A stretch of 64,000 nt of DNA, taken from positions 288,057-352,056 of the forward strand of contig NZ_MKQR01000028.1 in the NCBI RefSeq assembly GCF_001940455.1. Direction: 5' to 3'. Every line of letters begins with the position of its first letter. Position 1 is the stretch's first letter. The translations under genes were made by a program, and so were the position numbers. Under the pieces are notes generated by a model. That model was not told the DNA's origin and made no database searches. It was given only the letters and a program-made list of their open reading frames with translations. Source of the stretch: Actinokineospora bangkokensis (lineage in GTDB: Bacteria; Actinomycetota; Actinomycetes; Mycobacteriales; Pseudonocardiaceae). This document shows positions 1 to 7,750 of this stretch, in pieces.

Positions 1-720
1 TCGGCGCAGGAGCTGGCGGGCCTGTACGACCCGGTGCCGGACCTGGGCGTCGACGAGCGCGTGCTCGCCGCCATCGGCGTGCGCGCCGAGCTGGTCGTGG
101 CGGACGCCGACGACGCCGAGGACCTGCTGGTGCGGCTGGGCGACCCGGACCGCGGCCTGCACCCCGGCGCGGTGCTGCGCACGCACGCCGCGCTCGCGGA
201 GGCGGTGGCCGACGACGTGTTCGACCCGGCCGACGTGCGGCTGCCCGAGCACACGCGGACGCTGGCGGGCACGGTCGCCGCCGACTGCGCCGTGCTCGAC
301 GCGCCGTGGCTGCTCGCGGTGCTCGGTGAGGACCAGGTGGTCTCGGCGGGCCCGGACTTCGCCCTCGCGGAGCCGCTGGCCGAGCTGCTCGACCTGGAGC
401 TGGCCAGCGAGGTCGTCGACGCCGAGGTCGTCGCCGACGGCGAGCCGGTGCCGTGGTCGGAGCTGGGCGCGGTGGCCGCGGCGTGCGAGCTGCTGGGCGT
501 CGACCCGCCGCGGGGCAGCGCGGTGGTGCACGACAAGCTGGTCGTGCGCACCGACTCCGGCGACCACCCGGTCACCTGGTGGGTGACCCCGGACGGCGTG
601 GCGCACTGCGAGGACACCCCCGAGGCGCTGGCCCGCGCCCTGGCCTGGACCACCGACCGCTGGACCGAGCGCCACCTGCTCACCGCGCTCATCGAGGAAC
701 CGGCGCACTACCTGACCTGA
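1..720 (+). CDS. C-terminal part of a sacsin/Hsp90-like ATP-binding protein (5' truncated by window edge)
   Basis: The reading frame is open from base 1, so only the last 239 residues are present. The first visible residues (SAQELAGLYDPVPDLGVD) run straight on from outside the window. No ATPase motif is visible. The Leu/Ala/Asp-rich tail, with its VPLA-like repeats and final block of tryptophans (TTDRWTERHLLTALIEEP), resembles the C-termini of large actinobacterial proteins with an N-terminal sacsin-type Hsp90 ATPase domain. Those sit next to DUF2530 and NCS2 permease genes in Pseudonocardiales. The family call rests on recalled resemblance and context, so the product is tentative; that the frame is coding is secure. 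A GNAT gene follows after 29 bp on the same strand. Confidence 0.6.
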   Translation, partial: SAQELAGLYDPVPDLGVDERVLAAIGVRAELVVADADDAEDLLVRLGDPDRGLHPGAVLRTHAALAEAVADDVFDPADVRLPEHTRTLAGTVAADCAVLDAPWLLAVLGEDQVVSAGPDFALAEPLAELLDLELASEVVDAEVVADGEPVPWSELGAVAAACELLGVDPPRGSAVVHDKLVVRTDSGDHPVTWWVTPDGVAHCEDTPEALARALAWTTDRWTERHLLTALIEEPAHYLT

Positions 721-749
721 CCCGGGGGCGACGTGAGCGAGGTGCGGAA

Positions 750-1187
750 GTGACCAGGGTGGAGCGGGCGCGTCCCGAGCAGCACGCGGCCCTGCTGCGG
801 ATCTGGCGGGCCGCCGTCGAGGCCACGCACCACTTCCTCACCCCGGCGGACGTCGAGTTCTACGCGGGCGTGGTCGCCGAGCACCTGCCGCTGGTGCCGG
901 ACCTGCGGGTCGCGCTGTCCGCGGCGGGCGACCCGGTCGGGTTCATCGGCCAGTCCGGCGGGGAGGTCGCGATGCTGTTCGTGGACCCGGTCGCGCACGG
1001 CACCGGCGTCGGCACCGCCCTGCTCGACGACGTCGCCCGCGACCACCCCGTGCTGCTGGTGGACGTCAACGAGCAGAACCCCGCCGCCCGCGGCTTCTAC
1101 GAGTCGCGGGGCTTCACCGCCACCGGCCGCTCGCCCCTCGACGGCGAGGGCAGGCCGTTCCCGCTGGTGCACCTGCGCCGCCCCTGA
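750..1187 (+). CDS. GNAT family N-acetyltransferase, YjaB-like
   Basis: A 145-residue protein covering a single GNAT domain. It would transfer an acetyl group from acetyl-CoA to an unidentified small-molecule or protein amine in the cytosol. Its N-terminus (IWRAAVEATHHFLTPADVEF) and C-terminus (VNEQNPAARGFYESRGF, then TGRSPLDGEGRPFPLVHL) align closely with E. coli YjaB as I recall it. The acetyl-CoA loop is the segment GTGVGTALLDD near residue 90. The GTG at 750 was chosen because a GAGG ribosome site lies about 8 nt upstream and the first residues already match the family start. It is probably co-transcribed with the preceding gene. Confidence 0.85.
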   Translation: MTRVERARPEQHAALLRIWRAAVEATHHFLTPADVEFYAGVVAEHLPLVPDLRVALSAAGDPVGFIGQSGGEVAMLFVDPVAHGTGVGTALLDDVARDHPVLLVDVNEQNPAARGFYESRGFTATGRSPLDGEGRPFPLVHLRRP

Positions 1188-1246
1188 CGGGTGGCCGCGG
1201 GCGCCGCCAGGTGCGCGCCGTGTGAACGCGTGTAACGGTTGGCGCC

Positions 1247-1531
1247 TCAGTCGACCTTCTGCGCCGTCCGGGAGCCCCGTTCCGACGCTCGCTGCTGCCA
1301 CAGCATGATCCCAGCCCCTACTATCCCCAGTGCCACACCGGACAGCGCGGTCCACAACCAGATCGGTGGGGTCCTGTCGAAGCCGTAGCGGGCCACGAGC
1401 AGGGCGACCGCCGCCACCACCCACCCGCCGGTGCCGACGTACACCACGGGGCCCAGCGCGAGCAGCCGCCGCGGCAGCGGCGGGGTTCGGCGCTGGTGCT
1501 CTGGCTCTGCGTTCTCCGCCGGTCCGGACAC
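1247..1531 (-). CDS. DUF2530 small membrane protein
   Basis: A 94-residue protein with two hydrophobic segments, about residues 27-46 (ALGPVVYVGTGGWVVAAVAL) and 56-77. A basic, Gln/Arg-rich cytoplasmic tail follows. Length, the PRRLLALGPVVYVGTG block and position beside a purine permease match the DUF2530 family found throughout Actinobacteria, of unknown function. It is transcribed away from the permease gene, with only 17 bp between the two starts. Each gene's promoter must therefore lie partly inside the other's 5' end, or both must share a very compact control region. Confidence 0.85.
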   Translation of the reverse strand: MSGPAENAEPEHQRRTPPLPRRLLALGPVVYVGTGGWVVAAVALLVARYGFDRTPPIWLWTALSGVALGIVGAGIMLWQQRASERGSRTAQKVD

Positions 1532-1548
1532 ACCCGGGAGGCTACGCC

Positions 1549-3069
1549 ATGGCCACCGAGCACCAGCCCGAGGCGAGCGCGCCGAGCGCGCCAGAGCCCG
1601 AGCCCGCCACCGACCCCGCCCCGCCGCCGCGCTCGGGCGTGGACCGGTTCTTCCACATCTCCGACCGCGGCTCGACCATCGGCCGGGAGGTGCGCGGCGG
1701 GCTGGTCACCTTCGTGACCATGGCCTACATCGTCGTGCTGAACCCGCTGATCATCGGCAGCTTCGCCGCCGACGACGCCGGGGCGCACAAGGACATCTTC
1801 GGCAACGTCCTGCCCGTGGGGCAGGTCGCCGCGGTGACCGCGCTGGTCGCGGGCGTGATGACGATCCTGTTCGGCATGGTGGCCAACGCCCCGTTCGCGC
1901 TGGCGACCGGGCTGGGCATCAACACCCTGGTCGCGGTCACCCTGGCCCCGCAGATGACCTGGCCGGAGGCCATGGGCCTGGTCGTGGTCAACGGCGTCGT
2001 GGTGCTGCTGCTGGTGGTCACCGGCGTGCGCAAGGCGGTGTTCAACGCCGTGCCGGGGCCGCTGAAGTCCGCGATCGCCGTCGGCATCGGCCTGTTCATC
2101 ACCCTGATCGGCCTGGTGGACGCGGGCTTCGTCCGCAGGCTGCCCGACGCGGCGGGCACGACCGTCCCGGTCGGACTCGGGATCAACGGCTCGATCGCCT
2201 CCTGGCCCACGTTCGTGTTCCTGGTGGGCCTGCTGCTCACCGGCATCCTGGTCGCCAAGAAGGTGCGCGGCGCCATCCTCATCGGCGTCCTGGGCACGGC
2301 GGTGTTCGCCATCGTCCTGGAGGCCATCGTCAAGGCCGGGCCGTCGGCGGGCACCAACCCCAAGGGCTGGAACCTGGGCTACCCCGGCCTGCCGGACAGC
2401 TTCTTCTCCCTGCCGGACCTGTCCCTGGTCGGGGACGTGTCCTTCGGCGCGTGGGGGCGCATCCCGGCCCTGACCGCGGCGCTGCTGGTGTTCACCCTGG
2501 TGCTGACCGACTTCTTCGACACCATCGGCACCATGACCGGCCTGGGCAAGGAGGCGGGGCTGCTGGACAAGGACGGGCAGCTGCCCAACACCACCAAGGC
2601 CCTGTTCATCGACGGCGTGGGCGCGGTGGCGGGCGGCGCGGCGTCGTCGAGCTCCAACACCGTCTACATCGAGTCGGCGGCGGGCATCGCCGAGGGTGCC
2701 CGCACCGGCCTGGCCAACGTCGTCACCGGCCTGCTGTTCCTCGTCGCCATGTTCTTCACCCCGCTCTACGAGGTCATCCCCATCGAGGCCGCCGCCCCGG
2801 CCCTGGTCGTGGTCGGGGCGATGATGATGGCCCAGGTCACCGAGATCGACTTCAGCGACTTCAGCATCGCCCTGCCCGCCTTCCTGACCATCGTCGTGAT
2901 GCCGTTCACCTACTCCATCGCCAACGGCATCGGGGTCGGCTTCATCACCTACGTCGTCCTGCAGGTGGTCACCGGCAAGGCCCGCCGCATCCACCCGCTG
3001 ATGTGGTTCGTCGCCGCCGCCTTCGCCGTGTACTTCGTCATCGGCCCCATCGAGGCCGCCCTCGGCTGA
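1549..3069 (+). CDS. NCS2 family permease (AzgA/PbuG-type purine transporter)
   Basis: A 506-residue integral membrane protein with 12-14 hydrophobic segments, predicted to import guanine/hypoxanthine or adenine by proton symport. The segment from residue about 27 (VDRFFHISDRGSTIGREVRG, then GGLVTFVTMAYIVVLNP) is the diagnostic start of the AzgA/PbuG branch of NCS2. Later signatures include ATGLGINTLVA and TDFFDTIGTMTG, which carries the conserved substrate-region acidic residue. ATG 1549 follows a GGGAGG ribosome site by 7 nt. The first 25 residues are a Pro/Glu-rich cytoplasmic extension. A strong hairpin follows the stop. The exact purine cannot be read from sequence. Confidence 0.88.
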   Translation: MATEHQPEASAPSAPEPEPATDPAPPPRSGVDRFFHISDRGSTIGREVRGGLVTFVTMAYIVVLNPLIIGSFAADDAGAHKDIFGNVLPVGQVAAVTALVAGVMTILFGMVANAPFALATGLGINTLVAVTLAPQMTWPEAMGLVVVNGVVVLLLVVTGVRKAVFNAVPGPLKSAIAVGIGLFITLIGLVDAGFVRRLPDAAGTTVPVGLGINGSIASWPTFVFLVGLLLTGILVAKKVRGAILIGVLGTAVFAIVLEAIVKAGPSAGTNPKGWNLGYPGLPDSFFSLPDLSLVGDVSFGAWGRIPALTAALLVFTLVLTDFFDTIGTMTGLGKEAGLLDKDGQLPNTTKALFIDGVGAVAGGAASSSSNTVYIESAAGIAEGARTGLANVVTGLLFLVAMFFTPLYEVIPIEAAAPALVVVGAMMMAQVTEIDFSDFSIALPAFLTIVVMPFTYSIANGIGVGFITYVVLQVVTGKARRIHPLMWFVAAAFAVYFVIGPIEAALG

Positions 3070-3087
3070 TCCGCCGCACCCCCGCCC

Positions 3088-3117
3088 GGAGGCGGCCCCC
3101 ACCCGGGGGCCGCCTCC
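3088..3117 (+). terminator. Hairpin terminator after the purine permease
   Basis: Inverted repeat with perfect 13-bp arms (GGAGGCGGCCCCC and its complement) and a 4-nt loop, starting 18 bp after the permease stop. There is no clear T-run, which is common for actinobacterial hairpin terminators. Confidence 0.7.
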
Positions 3118-3156
3118 GCGCACGTCCGGGGCCCGGTGAGGGCGGACACCTGGAGG

Positions 3157-3187
3157 TTGATTAGTTGTTGAGGTAAGCTAACTACTG
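3157..3187 (+). promoter_or_regulatory. Leaderless promoter and probable MarR operator
   Basis: A -10-like TAAGCT at 3174-3179 lies 7 nt before the GTG start of the MarR gene, so transcription would begin at or near the start codon (leaderless mRNA). An inverted repeat TAGTT (3162-3166) / AACTA (3180-3184) straddles the -10 element, the usual layout for an autorepressing MarR operator. The -35 region is poor. Confidence 0.5.
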
Positions 3188-3621
3188 TGCCCGAGGCGTC
3201 GGATGGGGAGTTGACCAGCAGGCTGCGGTTGGCGGTGGTGCGGCTCAACCGGCGGTTGCGGGCGCAGCGGGCCGGGCAGGGGTTGAGCCTCACGCAGTTG
3301 TCCGCGCTGTCGTGCCTGCACAAGTGCGGGCCGATGTCGCCGGGGGAGCTGGCGGCAGCGGAGGGGGTGCAGCCGCCCTCGATGACCAGGGTGATCGCCG
3401 CCCTGGAGGAGCAGGGGCACGTGAGCAGGCGGCCCAACCCCGACGACGGGCGGCAGGCGATCGTGGCGCTCACCGGCAGCGGCCTGGCCCGCATCCGCGA
3501 GGACATCTGCGCCCGCGAGGCGTGGCTGGACCGGCGGCTGGCAGAACTGGACCCGGGGGAGCGCGACGTCCTCGCCCGGGCCGCCGAGATCATCGACAGG
3601 ATGGCGGGGAACAAGGACTAG
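3187..3621 (+). CDS. MarR family transcriptional regulator
   Basis: A 144-residue winged-helix repressor of the MarR type. The helix-turn-helix spans about residues 45-80 (LSALSCLHKCGPMSPGELA, then AAEGVQPPSMTRVIAALEEQ). The wing follows (RRPNPDDGRQAIVALTGSG), with dimerisation helices at both ends. GTG 3187 gives a family-typical N-terminus and fits a leaderless transcript. Its stop TAG is followed immediately by the ATG of an MFS transporter, so it probably controls that exporter and itself, releasing when a ligand (often a phenolic or drug) binds. The pair matches my recollection of the conserved MarR/MFS neighbourhood around mycobacterial Rv0880/Rv0876c. Confidence 0.88.
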   Translation: MPEASDGELTSRLRLAVVRLNRRLRAQRAGQGLSLTQLSALSCLHKCGPMSPGELAAAEGVQPPSMTRVIAALEEQGHVSRRPNPDDGRQAIVALTGSGLARIREDICAREAWLDRRLAELDPGERDVLARAAEIIDRMAGNKD

Positions 3622-5061
3622 ATGCGGGCCTACACGGGTGGTACCCGGGAGCACAGACCGACCGACGACACCGACCTCCGCGAACCCGCTCGGCAGCACG
3701 TCGAGCGCCCACCCGAACCCGACCCGCCCGAGCCCGCCGCGACCGCGACCCCCAAGACCGCGGCGATCGCGGACACCGCCGCGGAGGCCGAGCCCACGAC
3801 CGCCCCGCCCGGGATGTTCTCCTCGCTGCGGGTGCGCAACTACCGGTACTTCTTCTCCGGCCAGATCATCTCCAACGTCGGCACCTGGATGCAGCGCATC
3901 GCCCAGGACTGGCTGGTCCTCCAGCTCACCGGCAACGACCCGGTCGCCCTCGGCATCGCCGCCGCGCTCCAGTTCCTGCCGACGCTGATGCTGTCGCTGT
4001 GGGCGGGGGTGCTCGCCGACCGGTTCGACAAGCGCCGGATGCTGGTGCTGGTGCAGACCGGCATGGCGGCCAGCGCGCTGGTGCTGGGGCTGCTCGACGT
4101 CACCGGCGCGGTGCAGGTGTGGCACGTCTACGTGCTGTGCTTCGTGCTCGGGGCGTTCTCCGCGGTGGAGGTGCCGACCCGGCAGTCGTTCACCGTCGAG
4201 ATCGTCGGCCGCGACCAGGTCACCAACGCCGTGGCGCTCAACTCCACCAGCTTCAACCTCGCGCGCATCGTCGGCCCCGCCATCGCGGGCGTGATGATCA
4301 CCCTGGTGGGGACGGGGTGGCTGTTCCTGGGCAACGCCGTGTTCACCGTCGCGGTGATCGTCGGCCTGCTCGCGATGGACCCGGCGCGGCTGATCCGCGG
4401 GCCGCGGCTGGAGCGCTCGAAGGGGCAGCTGCGCGAGGGCCTGCGCTACGTGTGGCGCCGCCCGGACCTGATGACGGTGATGGTGCTGGTGTTCTTCGTC
4501 AGCACCTTCGGCATGACCTTCTTCGTCAGCCTCGCCGTGGTGGCGGCCAACGTCTTCCACCGCGACGCCGCGGGCTACGGCCTGCTGTCGACGACGCTGG
4601 CGGTCGGCACCCTGGCGGGCGCGCTGCTGGCGGCGCGGATGTCGAACCGGGGGGCGCCGAGCACGCGCAGGCTGCTGACCGCCGCGCTGGTGTTCGGCGT
4701 GCTGGAGGTGGTGGCGGGGCTGATGCCCAGCTACCTCACCTTCGCCATCGCGCTGGTCCCGGTGGGCTTCTTCGTGATGACCTTCATGACCACGGCGAAC
4801 TCCACCGTGCAGCTGGCGGTGTCGCCGGAGATGCGCGGCCGGGTCATGGGCCTGTACATGCTGGTGTTCGTCGGCGGCAACCCGCTGGGCGCGCCGATGA
4901 CCGGGTGGCTGGCCGACGAGTTCGGCGGCCGGTCGCCGCTGCTGGTCGGCGGGTCGGTGGCCGCGCTGGCGGCGCTGGTCTGCGGGCTGGTGCTGGCGCG
5001 CCGCGGCGGGGTCCGGCTGCCCGCGCGGGTGCGCGGGCTGCGGGTGCTGCGCCGGGCCTGA
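3622..5061 (+). CDS. MFS transporter (EntS-like exporter)
   Basis: A 479-residue major facilitator with 11-12 membrane helices, after an unusually long cytoplasmic N-terminal tail of about 55 residues rich in Pro, Ala and Thr. The first helix block (RNYRYFFSGQIISNVGTWMQ, then RIAQDWLVLQLTG) and the loop 2-3 motif LADRFDKRRMLV are typical of the enterobactin-exporter/multidrug branch. The start codon abuts the MarR stop, so the two genes form an operon and the regulator probably senses a substrate of this pump. The substrate is unknown; siderophore export is possible given the iron box 80 bp downstream, but that site faces away from this gene. Confidence 0.85.
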   Translation: MRAYTGGTREHRPTDDTDLREPARQHVERPPEPDPPEPAATATPKTAAIADTAAEAEPTTAPPGMFSSLRVRNYRYFFSGQIISNVGTWMQRIAQDWLVLQLTGNDPVALGIAAALQFLPTLMLSLWAGVLADRFDKRRMLVLVQTGMAASALVLGLLDVTGAVQVWHVYVLCFVLGAFSAVEVPTRQSFTVEIVGRDQVTNAVALNSTSFNLARIVGPAIAGVMITLVGTGWLFLGNAVFTVAVIVGLLAMDPARLIRGPRLERSKGQLREGLRYVWRRPDLMTVMVLVFFVSTFGMTFFVSLAVVAANVFHRDAAGYGLLSTTLAVGTLAGALLAARMSNRGAPSTRRLLTAALVFGVLEVVAGLMPSYLTFAIALVPVGFFVMTFMTTANSTVQLAVSPEMRGRVMGLYMLVFVGGNPLGAPMTGWLADEFGGRSPLLVGGSVAALAALVCGLVLARRGGVRLPARVRGLRVLRRA

Positions 5062-5082
5062 CACCGCGCAGGCAGGAGGGGG

Positions 5083-5112
5083 AAGGCCGTCACCCGAGCG
5101 GGTGGCGGCCTT
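5083..5112 (+). terminator. Intrinsic terminator of the MarR-MFS operon
   Basis: Arms AAGGCCGTCACCCG and CGGGTGGCGGCCTT pair over 14 bp with one G-T pair, followed by TTTC. It lies 22 bp after the MFS stop, so the iron-box promoter downstream is a separate unit. Confidence 0.75.
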
Positions 5113-5127
5113 TCGTCGACCGGGGGG

Positions 5128-5158
5128 TTGCGCTGGTGGTGAAGTAAGGCTAACCTAA
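5128..5158 (+). promoter_or_regulatory. Promoter overlapping a DtxR/IdeR-type iron box
   Basis: TTGCGC at 5128-5133 and TAACCT at 5151-5156 are separated by exactly 17 nt, a good sigma-A layout. Bases 5140-5158 match 16 of 19 positions of the DtxR/IdeR/DmdR consensus (palindromic TTAGGTTAG-S-CTAACCTAA). The box covers the -10 element, so the iron-loaded repressor would block initiation. No protein gene lies downstream on this strand for 2.5 kb. Confidence 0.65.
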
Positions 5159-5162
5159 GTCT

Positions 5163-5250
5163 CGTCCGCTTCGTGGTGGGAGCGGCAGTCAGTTCGGGAA
5201 ACAGCGAGGCCCCGGACTCCCAGCGTCCGGGAGTCCGGGGCCTCGCGCTT
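5163..5250 (+). ncRNA. Candidate iron-regulated small RNA
   Basis: Predicted from its boundaries only. A promoter with an iron box should start near 5163, and a perfect 18-bp hairpin (5204-5246) followed by GCTTTG would end it, giving about 88 nt. The unit is insulated from the MFS gene by that gene's own terminator, and it faces the 3' end of the superoxide dismutase gene. A GTG-initiated frame from 5173 runs through the hairpin and into the antisense of sod; it has no recognisable features and no ribosome site, so I favour an RNA. Family and target are unknown. Control of iron-using proteins would be the natural guess, as for RyhB or mycobacterial MrsI. Confidence 0.4.
5204..5246. terminator. 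Perfect 18-bp hairpin, bidirectional terminator
   Basis: Arms 5204-5221 and 5229-5246 are exact complements with a 7-nt loop (AGCGTCC). It can end the candidate small RNA on the plus strand and read-through from sodF on the minus strand. Confidence 0.75.
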
Positions 5251-5265
5251 TGCGCCGCCCGGCGA

Positions 5266-5327
5266 GGGGGCTTGTCGGAGCACCCCGCCAGACCCTGCGC
5301 GGGGGGCTTGTCGGAGCACCCCGTCAG
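5266..5327. repeat. Two 26-bp direct repeats
   Basis: Copies at 5266-5291 and 5302-5327 share 25 of 26 bases (core GGGGGCTTGTCGGAGCACCC), spaced 36 bp start to start. They sit between the shared terminator and the sodF stop. No function is known. Confidence 0.8.
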
Positions 5328-5354
5328 GTCTCGGGAGGGCCGCGGCCCTCGGCG

Positions 5355-5993
5355 TCAGGCCTTGGGCGTCGGCGGCTGCAAGCCCACGACGGTGCCCGCT
5401 CGGGCCGCCTCGAAGCGGGCGGCCACGTCCGCCCAGTCGACGATGTTCCACAGGCGGTCGATGTAGTCGGCCTTCACGTTCTTGTACTGCAAGTAGTAGG
5501 CGTGCTCCCACGCGTCGAACGCCAGCAGCGGCGTGGTGCCGATCGACAGGTTCGAGTGGTGGTCCTTGAGCTGCTGGGTCACCAGCCGCTGCCCCACCGG
5601 GTCCCAGGCCAGCAGCCCCCAGCCCGAGCCCTGGATGGTGCTCGCGGCGGCGGTGAGCTGGGCGCGCAGGCCGTCGAAGGAGCCGAAGTGCTCGTCCACC
5701 GCGGCGGCGAGCTCGCCGGTGGGCTTGTCCCCGCCGTCCGGGCTGAGGTTCTTCCACCACTGGATGTGCAGGGTGTGGCCCGCCAGGTTGAACGCCAGCG
5801 TGGTCTCCAGGCCGACGATCGAGCCGAAGTCGCCCTTGTCCCTGGCCTCGGCGATCTTGTCCAGGGTGTCGTTGACGCCCTTGACGTAGGCGGCGTGGTG
5901 CTTGCCGTGGTGCAGCTCGTTGATCTCGCCGATGATCACCGGCTCCAGCTGCCCGTAGTCGTAGTCCAGGTCGGGCAGGACGTAGGGGGCCAC
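5355..5993 (-). CDS. sodF: Iron/manganese superoxide dismutase (SodF-like)
   Basis: A 212-residue Fe/Mn-family superoxide dismutase, converting superoxide to peroxide and oxygen in the cytosol. The helical N-terminal domain carries [15 protein letters not shown] (first metal His and active-site region), then [14 protein letters not shown] (second His). The C-terminal domain has [11 protein letters not shown] and [13 protein letters not shown], supplying the Asp and last His. GTG 5993 was chosen over upstream frames: it gives the family start ([14 protein letters not shown]) and has GAGGA 6 nt upstream. A near-perfect Nur box lies 37 bp upstream, arguing for a nickel-repressed iron enzyme as in Streptomyces sodF, with a nickel SOD expected elsewhere. 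The metal itself cannot be assigned from sequence. Confidence 0.9.
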   Translation of the reverse strand: MAPYVLPDLDYDYGQLEPVIIGEINELHHGKHHAAYVKGVNDTLDKIAEARDKGDFGSIVGLETTLAFNLAGHTLHIQWWKNLSPDGGDKPTGELAAAVDEHFGSFDGLRAQLTAAASTIQGSGWGLLAWDPVGQRLVTQQLKDHHSNLSIGTTPLLAFDAWEHAYYLQYKNVKADYIDRLWNIVDWADVAARFEAARAGTVVGLQPPTPKA

Positions 5994-6029
5994 GCGCGGT
6001 CCTCGCTTCTTCTCGCCAGCAGGTGTCAA

Positions 6030-6046
6030 CTGCAATCTACTTGCAA
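6030..6046 (-). promoter_or_regulatory. Nur-type (nickel-responsive Fur family) operator upstream of sodF
   Basis: On the minus strand the site reads TTGCAA-GTAGA-TTGCAG, one base from the Streptomyces Nur box TTGCAA-N5-TTGCAA. It contains a -10-like TAGATT, so bound Nur would occlude RNA polymerase. It ends 37 bp from the sodF start. Confidence 0.6.
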
Positions 6047-6093
6047 GAAGTGGCGGGCGCACGCGGCCCCGGGGAGTGGGACGCCCGCCGGGC

Positions 6094-7596
6094 TCAGCCC
6101 TCGACCGGCCAGGTGTGCACCGGGGCGCCGGTGGCGCTCAGCTCCGCGTAGCGGCCGAGCATCGCGGCCAGCGCCTTGTCCCGGTCGAGGCCGCGCTGCT
6201 CCAGGTCGGCCACGGTGTCGCGCTGCCAGGCCGAGCCGCTGCGCCGGGTCCGGCAGCGGGCCTCGACGACCGACAGGTGCTGGTCGCGGGTGGCCGCGCC
6301 CACCCCCAGCTCGGCCAGGCCCGCGTCGGCCAGCGGCAGCAGGTGGTCGAGCACCAGGGTCGCCGGGTCGGTCCACCCGGCGCCGGGCCAGTACAGGTGC
6401 GCGCCGAAGCCGTGCCGGGCGGCGGCGTGCAGGTTCTCCTCGGCCGCCTGGAACGACAGCCGCGCCCACAGCGGGTCGGTGGTGGTCGCGAGCGCGCGCT
6501 GGGCGCCGTAGAAGAACGCGGCGTTGGCCAGCACGTCGGTGGTGGTGGGGCCCGAGGGCAGCACCCGGTTCTCCACCCGCAGGTGCGCGCCGTCGGCGGT
6601 GACGTCGTACACCGGGCGGTTCCAGCGCCAGATGGTGCCGTTGTGCAGGCGCAGCTCGGCCAGCCGCGGCACCGCCCCGGCGGCCAGCGCCTCGATCGGG
6701 TCCTCGTCGTCGACCTCGGGCAGCAGGCCGGGGAAGTAGCGGGCGTTCTCCTCGAACAGCTCGGTGACCGAGGAGATCCAGCGCTCGCCGAACCACACCC
6801 TCGGCCGCACGCCCTGGTTCTTCAGCTCGTCCGGGCGGGTGTCGGTGGACTGGAGGAACAGCGGGATGCGGGTCTCGTGCCACAGCGCCGTGCGCAGCAG
6901 GAACGGGGAGTTGGCGCCGATGGCGACCTGCACCCCGGCCAGGCACTGCGCGGCGTTCCAGTGCGCGGCGAAGTCCGCGGGCGCCACCCGCAGGTGCAGC
7001 TGGGTGGAGGTGCAGGCGGACTCGGCGAGGATCGAGTCGTGCAGGCTGCGCAGCCGCTCGGCCGCGGCCCCGCCCGGCAGCGGCGCGCCGTCGAGCGCCA
7101 GCCGCACCCGCTCGCCCCTGGCCGCCACGATGCGGTCGTTGAGCCGCCGGTAGCGGGGGTTGGCCGACAGCCAGCGGGTGTCGAAGTGCTCGGCGCGCAG
7201 CGTCGGCAGGCTGCCGATCAGCACCGGGGTGGCGCCCTCCGCCCGCGCCGCCACCGCCGCGCGGTCGAGCGCGCCGCGCATGTCGTCCTCCAGCGCGCGC
7301 AGCCCGTCGTCGGTGAGCGGGCGCGGCGCGGTGTTGAGCTCCAGGTTGTGCTGGCCCAGCTCGGTGGTGAAGGCGGGGTCGTCGACCCGGTCGAGCACGG
7401 CCCGGTTGCGCATGGCGGGCTGGTGGTCGGCGTCGACGAGGCTGAACTCCAGCTCCACGCCCACGGTGGGGGCGGACGGGGCGAAGGCGCCGTCGGCGAG
7501 CATCACCCGCAGGGCGGCCAGGCCGCGCCGGACCTTGTCGCGGTGGTCGTCGTGGTCCTCCCGGGGACCCCCGGCCACCCGCACGTCGCGCCCCAT
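6094..7596 (-). CDS. Carboxylate-amine ligase of the GCS2 (glutamate-cysteine ligase) family
   Basis: A 500-residue ATP-dependent ligase of the GCS2 fold. The N-terminal block [11 protein letters not shown] carries the acidic metal/ATP residues, and [16 protein letters not shown] is the second family signature. A Thr/Gln/His segment ([13 protein letters not shown], near residue 210) and [20 protein letters not shown] follow. ATG 7596 has a GGGAGG ribosome site 5 nt upstream; a longer frame adds only Arg/Ala-rich residues. Substrates are unknown. Since actinobacteria use mycothiol, glutathione synthesis is not implied. The gene is about 100 bp upstream of sodF on the same strand but probably separate because of the sodF promoter. 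Confidence 0.78.
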   Translation of the reverse strand: MGRDVRVAGGPREDHDDHRDKVRRGLAALRVMLADGAFAPSAPTVGVELEFSLVDADHQPAMRNRAVLDRVDDPAFTTELGQHNLELNTAPRPLTDDGLRALEDDMRGALDRAAVAARAEGATPVLIGSLPTLRAEHFDTRWLSANPRYRRLNDRIVAARGERVRLALDGAPLPGGAAAERLRSLHDSILAESACTSTQLHLRVAPADFAAHWNAAQCLAGVQVAIGANSPFLLRTALWHETRIPLFLQSTDTRPDELKNQGVRPRVWFGERWISSVTELFEENARYFPGLLPEVDDEDPIEALAAGAVPRLAELRLHNGTIWRWNRPVYDVTADGAHLRVENRVLPSGPTTTDVLANAAFFYGAQRALATTTDPLWARLSFQAAEENLHAAARHGFGAHLYWPGAGWTDPATLVLDHLLPLADAGLAELGVGAATRDQHLSVVEARCRTRRSGSAWQRDTVADLEQRGLDRDKALAAMLGRYAELSATGAPVHTWPVEG

Positions 7597-7750
7597 GTCC
7601 GCCTCCCGGTCCGCTGCGGATGCCCACGGTCGCACTTGCCCGCGCGCCCTGCCAGCGGCCAAAGCGGTGCTCTGCGTTATGTCGTCATCACCCTCAGCGA
7701 TGACCCGCGCACCCCCCGGCGACCGCGGCGCGGCGTGGGAGACTGCTGCC

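Noticed and set aside
1321-3123. Long frames opposite real genes (for example 600 codons opposite the purine permease)
   Set aside because: They are by-products of high GC: composition is dominated by Gly, Arg, Asp, Gln and His, with no domains, and they overlap well-supported genes throughout.
3160-3186. Possible second iron box before the MarR gene
   Set aside because: It contains AGGTAAGCTAACT, which resembles the consensus only if two bases are deleted; the MarR-type inverted repeat explains the site better.
5173-5466. GTG-initiated 97-codon frame downstream of the iron box
   Set aside because: It lacks a ribosome site, reads through the 18-bp terminator hairpin and the 26-bp repeats, and ends antisense to sodF. 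No recognisable domain.
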